Of a DNA stretch of 64,000 nt, positions 42,517 to 52,727 are shown piece after piece. Both the position numbers and the translations under genes were made by a program. The DNA lies in assembly GCA_015499995.1 (NCBI GenBank), contig JADNRV010000012.1, forward strand, positions 310,001-374,000, written 5' to 3'. This DNA comes from Flammula alnicola. Its lineage: Eukaryota; Basidiomycota; Agaricomycetes; Agaricales; Strophariaceae. Each line of letters begins with the position of its first letter. Positions within the stretch are counted from its first letter, which is position 1. Below the pieces are notes generated by a model. The model ran no database searches and was not told the origin of the DNA. It saw only the letters and a list, made by a program, of their open reading frames with translations.

Positions 42517-45469
42517 ATGCAGACTCCGTTGGTCGTAGCAGGAAGTCGCAGTTTGTGCAGAACTTTTGTGAATCGTGACTTCAACCGTGCTCAACAGTAT
42601 GTCTTTATTTCTGCGATCTGACACATGAACCTGAATTTGTGTAGGCTCCTGGCAATTTCGCCCACTCTCATCAACATTCGTCATCCTCTTGGCTGGGCAC
42701 CTCTACATGCTGTCATTCTATGCGGAGACCCTTCCCTAGTAAAGTTCGTTTTGGACCTGCCAGGCATCGACATCACAATCAAAGATAGTTCCACCTTCAA
42801 CGCTACATCTCCGGCCGCCGATATTCTCTGTCGACACAAAGAGCTTTGCCCGAACATCTGTGGGACGGAAAGCACATCCGGCGCCACTGCGTTGCATTTC
42901 GCCTGCATGCGGGGTGACTTGGAGATCCTAAACCTGCTCTTGGAGATGCATGTAGCACATGATGTGCAGGACGACTCAAAAAGGTTACCACCAGAATACT
43001 TTGATTTGGAACGGGTGAATTTAGAAACCTTCAAGGCATACCATATTGCTTCAAAGGCGTGGTACAAGCGCTGGCGCTCACTTGCGAAAAAAGGTACAGA
43101 ATACATATATAGGCTCGACGCGTGTTATCTTATCTGTTCTTTGCAGATGTGACAGTACTCTGTGGTGCCATACGCGAAGGAGACTACGACTACTGCAAAG
43201 AGTGGGTATTGTCCGTGGTCGTGTTCAAGAACTTCTAACCTGATTCATTTCGCTCCACATAATCAGGATCCTTGACACGAAGCCAGAATTGGCTCGCGAT
43301 GACCATCCATCTGTACTGACAGCGCTGCAAGTGGCAGTTGCGGACCGTAAACCTGCCAATATCGACCCCATTCTGCCGCAATCAAATGGTCGCCATTCAA
43401 GGAGCATGTCGGATGACTCGGATGAGGATGTGTCATATGGCTCCTTCGGATTGCACAGGACGGTGCGGCTGCGGCTGCATGGGTCGACGCCTCTGCATTA
43501 TGCTTGTTTACTGGGTAATATGAAGATTGTGGAGATGCTGTTGAGGAACGGGGTAGAGTGGACGATATCCGACGGCAATGGCTTACTTCCTGAGAATTAT
43601 GCTAGCGTCAATGGCGATAGCAAAGTGCAGGAGTTCAAGCGTTTGTGTGAGAAGGAAATGTCGATACGTGTAGAGGAGGAAGAGTTGGGATGGGCAGGGA
43701 GCTTTGCAGAAGAGTTAGAGTTGGACCGCGAGAAGGAGAAAACGGAATTGGAACGGCTGAAGAGGCATGAAGTGCAGAAAGAGGTAGAGAAGAAGAATAA
43801 ACTTCGAGAAGAAGAAGAGTTACGCAAGAGACAGTGCAAGTGGTTTTCCATCCTCCCCACAACCAACTGTGCTTACGGATTTTTACTAACCTCACAGCTG
43901 AGATCGAGAAAGAGGCAGAGAAGAAGAAACTCCGAGAAGAAGAAGAGTTACGCAAGAGACACCGTAAGTGATTTCCATCCTCCCCACAACCAAATGTACT
44001 TACCGGATTTTACTAACCTCACAGTTGAGATCGAGAAAATCATTGGAGACAAGATCATTGGACAGAGGGGTCCGATTCGGTCTATCGCATCTGCCATCCG
44101 CCTGCGTGAGAATGGCTGGGTCGATCCTGACCGTCCCCTCGTCATGCTCTTCCTTGGGAGCTCTGGTATAGGGAAAACGGAACTCGCAAAGCGGGTCGCG
44201 TATTACCTTCACGGTGACGAGAGTAAAGACAAGACCTCCCGTGGTCAGTCGCTCACGGAGATCGAAAAGTCTGGGGCGTTCGTGCGAATCGACATGTCTG
44301 AGTATCAGCATAGTTACACGGTGTCAAACCTGACGGGTATGCGCTCATCCATTTGAATTCATAGACATGCTGACCCTTATTGTAACGGTGCTTAGGCCCA
44401 CCCAAAGGATATGTGGTAGGTTGTTCCGGTCATCGTCACTGCCTTATTGCTCCATCTTTGTGCCTTCCGTGATAGGGCTATGACAGGGGCGGTATCTTAA
44501 CAAAGAAATTGAAGAACAATCCTGAAGCTCTTGTACTCTTGGATGAGATCGAGAAAGCCCATCCCGATGTCTTGACCGTTTTCCTTCAGCTCTTCGATGA
44601 TGGAAGAATAACAGATCCCAAGGTATGGTGCCTTACTATTGCTAGGAACGTTATCCTCACCCACGCAGCTTGGTACTATCCATTGCAAAGGAGCAGTGTT
44701 CATCATGACATCCAACCTGGGGTCAGAGGAGATCAGGGCCGCGGCACCAAAGCTCCACAAACTTGTCGCAAAGACGGAGGATCGGCACGAGCAGTATCTC
44801 AAAGGCATCGGGCAATTCACCAAGCAGCTTTACCCTGTATTGAAGGAATCACTCAAGAGGGACGAGTTTCTTGGACGGATCAATCAGAGGGTGGTCTTCT
44901 TGCCCTTCAACGACCAAGAGGTGAGCACTGAGAGCCATCGTGATATCAGATTCATTGTCGACCTTTTATTTATCACCAGATAAGTCAAATCGTCGAGATC
45001 GAGTTGAAGAAGTGGAAGAAACGTGCTGAAGAGCAACATGTGATTAGACTGGATTGGTCACCCAAAGGCAAGCTTGACGCTTCTTCTGCGTGATTTCTAT
45101 AACTAATCTCTGCCTCGACCTTTGCTACAATAGTCGTTGACAGGCTGGTTCAGGGTTACGATGTGAATTATGGGGCACGCTCCGTCATAAACGAAGTACA
45201 AACGGTTGCCATACAAATACTCGCTGAATCGCAGATCCGGGGGGATATCCGAAAGAAGTGCGCTGCGTATTTTATCTGTCTGCGAATTATTCCTGATGAA
45301 AATCATGCCAACAGTTGGCTTGTTCATCTATTTATTAATGATGCTGGCGATATCGACATGGCGAAGGAGGATCCGATCGGTAAATTGCAGTATTCTGTCA
45401 TCATTACCATGCTTAATTAAATTTATTACAGGCCGTATTCCCCAAAGAGGATGTCATTATGTCTTTTAA
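42517..45469 (+). CDS. Ankyrin-ClpB (CLPB/SKD3-type) AAA+ disaggregase, copy 2, intact (773 residues)
   Basis: Twelve exons (42517-42596, 42645-43093, 43147-43201, 43267-43835, 43898-43963, 44025-44336, 44396-44415, 44476-44622, 44669-44920, 44980-45067, 45134-45379, 45432-45469) sum to 2322 bases, exactly 774 codons. The start [20 protein letters not shown] is Arg-rich and lacks acidic residues apart from later positions, compatible with mitochondrial import as for human CLPB (inference). Ankyrin repeats, a Glu/Lys/Arg-rich helical linker, Walker [13 protein letters not shown], sensor and pore residues PPKGYVG, Walker [23 protein letters not shown] and [14 protein letters not shown] are all present. 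The GYVG pore loop is split by an intron after GYV. Two introns use GC donors (43836 and 45068). Human CLPB refolds or disaggregates proteins in the intermembrane space. Confidence 0.88.
43898..44024 (+). repeat. Duplicated exon-intron unit in disaggregase copy 2
   Basis: The 66-base exon 43898-43963 ([20 protein letters not shown]) plus its following intron 43964-44024 repeats the end of the preceding exon and intron 43836-43897. Copy 1 has only one such unit (exon end 32690, intron 32691-32751). The duplication lengthens the charged helix by 22 residues without breaking the frame. Confidence 0.8.
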
Positions 45470-45620
45470 ATTGACATGTAGAAATGGTTGAATGTAGATT
45501 GTACCTTGTGGAATGGATAGGTGTTTGCGCGTTGAGATGTGTGGAAAGAAGTGAAGTCGCTAACGTGTCCAAGCAATTGAAAAAAGTGAGCCGACTTCAA
45601 CCTCCCGTCACAAGGTGTTA
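45470..45620. other. 3' flank of disaggregase copy 2
   Basis: Matches the 3' flank of copy 1 (34194-34336) with few changes, up to the MITE insertion point after a TA at 45619-45620. Confidence 0.6.
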
Positions 45621-46321
45621 CTGCGCTTTGCATATTTTTGTGAAAACCTGGAACATTTTCAATTCCATCACGTGCTGATGGTGCTTTAGCCAAACATGTT
45701 CGGCAACTGCGGCCACCAAGGTGCCCTACGCTTGCGCTTTGGCTCCAGCCTCCCGACCGTTATGTAGAACACACAGTACAGTATGCATGTACCACAAAAA
45801 AAGAGGCACAGTTCTAGTTGATAATAAATATAACTTTTACATGACATATTTCACCCACGGAAACCTTTGCCCAATCTTAGGCAGTTGGTTTGTTTATATG
45901 CTCTTTGGAAGAGGGCAGGTCCAGTCGACATCAAAGAGGCAGAGCGGGAAGAAACACATCAGGATTTTCACTGGTCACTGATGATGATGTGCCACCACCT
46001 TTTTGACGATGGCCGCATGTGCTTGAGGTTCTGGCAGGCCTTTGTCAAGGTGCTGACAGGCTGTGGAATGGAGATGAACCATGCAGCACATAGGAGAGTT
46101 TCTCCTGAAATTAAGAAAGATATAATTTGACTTAGAGGCCTCAAAGTGGGCATTCTAACTTTCAAACTATCATAAGAGACACAAGAGATCACGGAAGGTT
46201 TGTGAAGAGGATTCGGAACTGCCGACGCGCCGAATCTGCCGAGTATGTTTGGCTGAGGTACCATCAGCACGTGACCCCGCTGGAAATGTTTTGCGTTTTC
46301 ACAAAAATATGCAAAGCACAG
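45621..46321. mobile_element. 701-bp MITE with ~95-bp terminal inverted repeats, TA target site
   Basis: The left end CTGCGCTTTGCATATTTTTG and the right end, reverse-complemented, CTGTGCTTTGCATATTTTTG continue as imperfect inverted repeats for about 95 bases (CACGTGCTGATGGT is in both). TA lies on both sides (45619-45620, 46322-46323). Copy 1 of the duplicated block has the uninterrupted site (tgttatgttcgtg at about 34331), so the insertion came after the duplication. TA target and size fit a non-autonomous Tc1/mariner-like element. No coding capacity inside. Confidence 0.85.
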
Positions 46322-46604
46322 TAGTATGTTCATGTTTTTTTTGCAAGTCGGAACTTCTGTCTAAGTTCTTTTATGCGGACGCAAATGTCACTCTCTCGTG
46401 TCTCATGGTGGCCTTTGCCTCCATAAGAATGTTATGCATTCCACCCTTCCAACCTCAAAGGTGCCAGCCAACCTTACCCTCAAACCCCACCGTCCAAACC
46501 CGTGGACGACTCTTCCACAACCCTTGGGCGCCTTCTGAAGATTGCCTAGCGTTCATTGGGGGTATTACCACTACATACGGTTTCAATCATCGAAATCGGA
46601 GATC
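46322..46604. other. 3' flank of copy 2 with an extra ~195 bp relative to copy 1
   Basis: After aagtcggaact, copy 2 has about 195 bases (46355-46549) that copy 1 lacks between 34361 and 34368. No inverted repeats were seen at its ends, so it may be a deletion in copy 1. Confidence 0.5.
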
Positions 46605-46705
46605 CTAGAAGGCATAGAACTCTGACATGCCGCGTTCGTCAAACACGACTCCGAGCACCTGAATACTGATGGAGTTCATGGTGTAATGCACATTGCAGAC
46701 GAGCC
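46605..46705 (-). pseudogene. Second copy of the IleRS-relic 3' exon
   Basis: Matches the last exon of the relic at 34526-34426 (stop codon at 46605-46607, Met-Asn-Ser-Ile part kept). The upstream exons are missing: homology to copy 1 stops at about 46738, which marks the end of the duplicated block. Confidence 0.5.
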
Positions 46706-46749
46706 CTTATCGGACAATTGACTCAATACAAGCCGGTGACGCACGTGGA

Positions 46750-46970
46750 AAAGTTACGAGTTTTCCTACGCTGGACCGAAACCGTCTAACCCAGCTCGTT
46801 GGATGGAGGGCGCGAGATGCACTGGCATTACTCGTGCTCGAACACCGGTTGGCCACATCCGACTTCGATGGCCAGACTGAATACGTCCCGTACCAGGAGT
46901 TCAATGGTAGAGACGACCGTATTTACTCTAACCTTATGTCTGGACACTGGGCCTTTCGTGAAGCGGTAAG
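46750..46970 (+). pseudogene. Plavaka/KDZ transposase fragment
   Basis: The peptide LVLEHRLATSDFDGQTEYVP followed by YSNLMSGHWAFREA matches the Plavaka segment seen in full at 52190-52350 (LVLQNQLANPDFATEMDFAP, FTDFMSGDWAWRQA), followed by the same gt-donor position after the Ala. Only this exon remains. Confidence 0.65.
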
Positions 46971-47579
46971 TTTTGCAAGTTCCAGGCCGGAGATAATTTT
47001 ATTTACGCCATCCTTTCAGCAGGACAAAAATGACGACGACGCGTTCACAGATAACGGTGGCAATCGTTCGCAAATTGCCGGGCAGCGGACCTGTCGATAC
47101 GAGCCACAAAACAGAGAGGGAGAACATACCTACGGATCATTCGTCTGATCCGAGTCGTCGTCCATCGCGCGCTGCAATACCATCGATAAAGAATTCGGAA
47201 CCGTTCTACCGTTGAAGGCAGGTACGCTGCTGTCGGAAGCGTACCAAAAGTCCCGCGCGTGCAGACGTAAACCGAGCATGACAAAAATGAGAGGCGAAAG
47301 CGCCAGAAAGGCGAGAGAGCAGACAACCCACCAGCGGAGGATGGCAGGCTTCATCCGCTACGTGAGGTTAAGGCTGGGCTTCTTTGGCATTAGAACTTGA
47401 CGAGGCGGCCATGATGTTTGAGTAATGCCACGATGTCGTATGCGATATGATACTCGAACATTCCATTAAATCGAAGCCGAGATTATCCATGTAAAATCCT
47501 TAGACGAGTGAATCTGCAGAACAAGAGAAGCTCAGCAACCCACCCCCCCCAATCAAAGGAACAAAAAAAAACATACGCA
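46971..47579. other. Stretch with a possible 74-residue membrane peptide
   Basis: The minus-strand frame 47354-47130 starts MKPAILRWWVVCSLAFLALS and continues PLIFVMLGLRLHARDFW, a single hydrophobic helix, and stops after QTNDP. No family recognised and no further exon found, so it may be chance or a fragment. Confidence 0.3.
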
Positions 47580-47729
47580 TCAGACCTCGTTCCCTTGAGC
47601 CGTCAACTTCAACTTCTCCTTCTCCGCCGCCCTGTTAACCCATCCTGCAAGATTACCTGGGTTAATGATTGAACTGCGACTTTGATTCGGTTGTCTTGAC
47701 GGATCCGTCTTCCTTGTTCTTGGTGAGAG
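47580..47729 (-). pseudogene. HAM1-like gene, 3'-terminal exon (separated from the rest by 13.3 kb of transposons)
   Basis: After an acceptor ctctacag the minus strand reads LTKNKEDGSVKTTESKSQF, then with a frame change near 47660 INPGNLAGWVNRAAEKEKLK and ends TAQGNEV, stop at 47580-47582. This resembles the end of fungal HAM1-like (DUF4449/DUF5923-type) proteins. It is the natural continuation of the exons at 62405-61144: removing the transposon rebuilds a normal ~65-base intron. Confidence 0.6.
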
Positions 47730-47925
47730 CTGTAGAGAAATCAATCGAAATTAGTAATTATTGCTGTTTTCATAAATCCTGGCGAAGCTGCCTTTTTGGG
47801 CGAAACCAAAATTTTCGTCACATCCGAGCTGTCGTTTTGTTTGCGCCATAGCTCTCTCGTTTCTCAACCAAATTGAATGATTTTTAGTGCGTCGGAATTG
47901 CACGAACGTAAGCTTTCGAATGGTC

Positions 47926-48480
47926 TAAGAAAATTGGGATATATAAAGGTGTAAGAAATGTCACTGTTACTCGCTGAAAAGCAGTCTCCAGCCCTTGGCA
48001 AAACATGGCAAACCTCCTCATTTCTTCTCGAATACCAAGGATCTGGTGTAGGATTATGTTCTAGCAATAGCTCTGTAACCAAAAACTATCAATAAACAAA
48101 GGAATATATGGATAGGCAATAGCCTTGACCAGCCAACCGGAACTAATGCCACGTCACATCCTCTTGCTCTCTACATATCAACCTAAAATTGCTAAAAAGG
48201 ACAGGAAAGGCCCCAAAACCTTTAAAAGAAGCCTCTAGATTGGTTATATCTGACTTGAGAGCTGAGGATCCTGCACTAGAACCTGCAAAGCCTGCTGCGC
48301 TCTCTTGGCGCTCTCCTGCACGTCCTAACTTGAAGAATTCCTTCGAAAACTTGACTGTTCTTTGCTGCAAGAGCATTAGACCCTAGTATAATGTTGGAGA
48401 TGATAATCTGTAATGGTAGAGTTGGCAGGAGAAGACGAGTTGAGTATTGGTTTCATGACATTGCACAGGGTTACCTACTA
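47926..48480. other. Interior of the outer element, left side
   Basis: 555 bases between the left TIR and the Plavaka insertion. A 77-codon minus-strand frame (48376-48143; FFKLGRAGERQESAAGFAGS) is open but unrecognised. Confidence 0.35.
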
Positions 48481-48685
48481 ATCAGGAAAATGTCCGGTTC
48501 ATCTTTGGGCGTCTTTGGTGTCTTTGCAAAGACGTAGAGATGCCAAAGACGTCAAAGACGAGCGTCTTTGAATATCAAGGTACATGTCTCAGAAAGATGG
48601 AGGCCAACTTTGAAAGACGGCCAACATCTTTCAGAGATATATCAACATCTTTCTAAAGAACATCTTTACACGTCTTTGCTTTGGC

Positions 48686-49096
48686 TAGTGATGGGCACGG
48701 GTAACCCGCGGGCGAATTTTTGTCGACCCGCACCCGTACCCGCCAAAACCCGCACCCGTGGCCACGGGTATGGGATCCCGTGCTTGCAGGTGCGGGTTTG
48801 CACGGGACCCGTGGGTACAGAAACCCGTGCGGGTTTGATGGGGACATCGTGAGAATTTGTGCAATGTTGAATTAGAATTAGAATAAATGTTGGCAACTAC
48901 ATTACATAATTATTTATTCAAGTAACTAAAGAACATATTTGACACATTTCGGAGTTTCCCGTGTGCCGCTGAAAACCCATGACCCAGGCGCACGGGTGCG
49001 GGTTGGCTGAGGGTCACTCAAAGTGCACCCGCACCCGCACCCGCCACACCCGTACCCGCCAACCCGCACGGGTGTCGGCACCCGTGCCCAACACTA
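48686..49096. mobile_element. 411-bp hAT-like MITE with 8-bp target duplication GCTTTGGC
   Basis: Ends TAGTGATGGGCACGGGT and (reverse-complemented right end) TAGTGTTGGGCACGGGT. Perfect 8-bp direct repeats gctttggc flank it (48678-48685 and 49097-49104). The interior is A/T-rich with clustered ccgcacccg-type motifs near both ends. No coding capacity. It is inserted in the left part of Plavaka P1. Confidence 0.88.
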
Positions 49097-49196
49097 GCTT
49101 TGGCAAAGCATCTCAGTAAAGTAGGAAATTTTATACTTTCTGTATGAGAAGAGCCAATACAATCAATTTTATCATAATAGACAAAGCTACAGGACC

Positions 49197-51375
49197 CTAG
49201 TCGTCATCCGAAACCAATATATACTCAGATACATTGTCTACTGCAATCTCCGAACTTGCTCGAGATGAGGCAGACTTACTACGGCCCTTTTTCTTCCACC
49301 TGGTTGAGTCGAGGATGTTGTTAACCGCCTCGAAGATCGGAACCCAGTGGCTTTCGACTGCAAGATTGCGGACTGTCGCTTTGTATTGACCGGCATTCAG
49401 TACCAGAACATCCCTCATCCTCCCATCAGGGCCGGGCTTCCTTCGAACGTTGTCGCCGTAGTTGTCACCTGAGAAGTGAGCAGCGGTGGTGTTGTCCTCG
49501 GTAAATGTTCCTGTCTTCCAAAACTTGAATGCGTGTTCAACCTAAATAAGAAGACATCAACTAGAGGCTCAAACGGAGAGAAAACTTAATTGAACATACT
49601 GCCTGCAACGATAATATCAAAGCTCCACCTGGCAGCTCTGATTCATCAAGGTCTCGTGGATCAGGAACTTCCTCATAATCTGAAAAGTAGGCGTGCGCCA
49701 ATGTATATATGATTAGTTCATTCTGTAGACGGCCCTTGGGAAAATTTTCAAGTTAGCTCAAGAAATTCGAAGAACCACAAAAGACTTACCTTTTTCGTGA
49801 TTTTGCCAGTTTCTTCGTCACTATCCCACTCTCGCCAGTGAAATGGTGCAGTTGGAGGGTTACCTTGAATCTCTGTAAAGAGCTCGATGAATTCAGCGAT
49901 GTCATCTGGGCCTTTGGGGAACATCTCGTCATTGGCGTCGAGGTACTTCTTGACTGCTTCGCTGGCATAGGTATAGAACCCGTTACGCCAGTTACTAAGT
50001 CGGTATCCAATCTAGATACTGACAACGTTAGCGAAGAAAAATCTAGAAAGTATATCTTACCAGGCCGCACCACACATCGTCATCCATCACAATGTATTGC
50101 TCTCCAGGAAAGACGATGTTCACGAGCTCTTGTACCCGCTCTGATGCCATTCCAGCCCAAGGTTAGAAGGTTCCAGCTTTCAGTTTTGCCAATGGAACAA
50201 GCGATGCAGTAAACACATCTCTCGTTCCCGCGGGAAGGTGGTTGAGGTTCCACTTTGCGGCCCCTCCACGTTGAGCCTTCTTCGTGCGTTGTGCCATCGG
50301 TTGAGAGTCGGAAATCTTGATAGAATTCAACTAGTAGTAAGGTCAGGAATTGTGAACTGCATGAACACGGCTCAGTAACTCACCAAAACCTTCTTCTTAC
50401 TGTCTTTCAAACCGGAAAGGGCCTTGCGCTCCACATCGTCAGTCTCCTCATCACCGATGAACCCTCCAAGTCGAACCATAGAGTCGTCCTCTTCGGCGCT
50501 CTGGGTATGCGAGGCCGATACACGGGAAGTACTTGAATCCCAGCCTGGAAGGAGTGCACCACTGGAAGCCTGATTCAAACTCTTTGCCTTTTTCTTGGTT
50601 TTCGCTGGCAGATCGAGTACACCACTGTCCGTTCTTATCAGTAGAAAAATCACTCATGAGTAAATGCAATGAACGCACCCATCGTAAGCTTTGCGCTTTC
50701 CATCTGAGCGAGCAGTCACGGTAAGAGAAGCAGAGCCAACCCGTCGAATGGCGCTGATGTCAGCTCTGCCAGGTTTGGTCTTCTTGCCTTTCTTGGATTG
50801 CTTCGGTTCATCACCTTTCTCTTCCACCTCTAAGTCCGACTCATCAACTTCGCTTTCACCTTCATCAGCGTCAACAGACAGTGGTATATACTCATCGCTG
50901 CTTGCATCTGAGTCCTCGATGTCGACTGGATCTGTGGGCTTTGGTGCTAGACAAACTGCTGGGAGGGAAGAGAATATATTGGTATGTTGAGTTGATCTCT
51001 GGTTCAAGGCAATAATGGTATCTGAGTCGACTTGCCTCGATTAGCACCACTTCCAGCATTATCAGCATCCGTAGGTGGAGCAGTAGGGGCTGGGCGATAT
51101 TGGGCTTGCCCAGTAGCATGGCGATTGGAAGCCCGACGGTCGATATCCTCCTTCCGAAGTCGATCTTCAACATCGGCCGCCAACTTGATTTTTTGCACCT
51201 CATCTTGCTCTTTTTCCTGTCGCATACGGGTTTCGTCAGCGCGCACCTTCTCCATCTCCTGATGGGACCGACGCTTTGGCTTAGCATCATTGACGACCTT
51301 ACCCGGGTGGCTGGCCTTGTTTGTGTTGCGCGTTTGGATGACCGACTTGAAGTTAGAGAGTGACTTGGGTGCCAT
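49197..51375 (-). pseudogene. Accessory gene of Plavaka element P1, one in-frame stop
   Basis: Starts MAPKSLSNFKSVIQTRNTNK at 51375; about seven exons. The N-terminal half is disordered and basic/acidic (KRRSHQEMEKVRADETRMRQ; ESEVDESDLEVEEKGDEPKQ). The C-terminal half is globular: VQELVNIVFPGEQYIVMDDD, IGYRLSNWRNGFYTYASEAV, VEHAFKFWKTG, SHWVPIFEAVNNILDSTRWK, ending EYILVSDDD. An in-frame TAA at about 50163-50165 (AGTF-stop-PWAGM) breaks it unless an unseen intron removes it. Element P2 carries the same kind of gene in the same place, so it is a regular component of this element family. Function unknown; it may be a DNA-binding or regulatory partner of the transposase (inference). Confidence 0.65.
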
Positions 51376-51504
51376 AATGATGGTTATCGATAAAGGAGGA
51401 TCACGATAAGGTGTGTCCCGTTGTTTTCCGATTTGTTTGGTGCTCCTCATTTGCTTCCGTCAACACTGACTCTCCGTCTGACAACTTAGCATCTTTTCTA
51501 CACA

Positions 51505-52727
51505 ATGCCTCGAACAATCAAGCCTCGAAATATTCCCTGTCCAGTGCCATCATGCGATAAAAGCTTTACGAACCGTCGTGGTCTTGCGAACCATCTTAGG
51601 GTACACCGTGTTCCCAAGAAACGCGTGCCTCAGAACCGGACACCGCCTCCTGAACCGCCCTCCACCCATGATAAGACTCCTCCGATACCTGATTTTTTCG
51701 ATCCTGGAGAGCCTATGGATACCAACGAAGATGGAGTTCCATGCGCTAAAGGTGAAACGGTGAAATTTCACCCATTCATCAATGGTACAAGTCTTTTTCT
51801 TGTAAATTTACTGATAATAGTATCGCTTACTATCTCTTTAGGTCTTCCTTGTGATGCTCAGGGGAATTTTCTGCCAGAAGGAGCACCCCCACCACCTTGG
51901 GACCATCCAGCCGCAGACGATTTCTCTCCTTTTGCGAACCGTGCAGAATTCGAGCTCGCCGACTTACTTTTTCGGAAGGATCAGATGTCAGCATCCAACA
52001 TTAATGAACTTCTACAAATCTGGGCCGCGACACTTCCTGAAGACCAAGACCCACCGTTTATCAATAAGCAAGACCTCTACGACACGATCGACGTGATCGA
52101 GGTTGGGGATGCACCGTGGAACTCATTCTCGGTTTCTTTCAATGGCGAGGTTGCAGAAGGCGACAAAACTCCCTGGAAACACGCTAAATATGATGTTTGG
52201 TATCGTGATCCGCGGCTTGTGCTCCAGAACCAGCTTGCCAACCCAGACTTTGCCACGGAGATGGATTTCGCACCTAAAGAAGTCTGTGATGAGAATGACA
52301 CAAGACACTTTACAGACTTTATGTCTGGGGATTGGGCATGGCGGCAAGCGGTGTGTTTCTATCTTCATCTTTATACGTCATTTCTAATCGATGATTACCT
52401 TTCTTTAGGATGAAATTGCCAAGGACCCGCAAAACCACGGAGCGACATTTTGTCCTATTATTCTAGGCAGTGACAAAACAACAGTTTCAGTAGCAACTGG
52501 CCAGAACGACTACTATCCATTGTATATGTCAAATGGACTGGTCCACAACAATGTCTGTCGTGCTCACCGCAATGCTCTGACCTTAATCGCATTCCTTGCA
52601 ATTCCCAAAAGTATGTCTTTCTCTGTCTTCATTTCGAAGACTTTTACTGACATCTTTGCAAAGCTAATAAAGAGCACGAAGACTCAGACCAGTTCCGAAC
52701 ATTCCGCTGAAGAGACCGCGAGCGGCT
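51505..52727 (+). pseudogene. Plavaka P1 transposase, 5' part with C2H2 zinc finger
   Basis: Begins MPRTIKPRNIPCPVPSCDKS with a C2H2 finger (CPVPSCDKSFTNRRGLANHL, His-x3-His), then a disordered linker, then the conserved Plavaka segments TPWKHAKYDVWYRDPRLVLQ, FTDFMSGDWAWRQA, CPIILGSDKTTVSVATGQND, VCRAHRNALTLIAFLAIPK. Three short introns. It stops after DSDQFRTFR because a foreign sequence starts there; the protein resumes at 58336 with RQLFHGSINRIL. Confidence 0.85.

Noticed and set aside
43289..44356. A single 355-codon exon in disaggregase copy 2
   Set aside because: It reads through two introns that happen to lack stops; the peptide there ([20 protein letters not shown]) does not fit the family, and copy 1 has a normal intron at this place.
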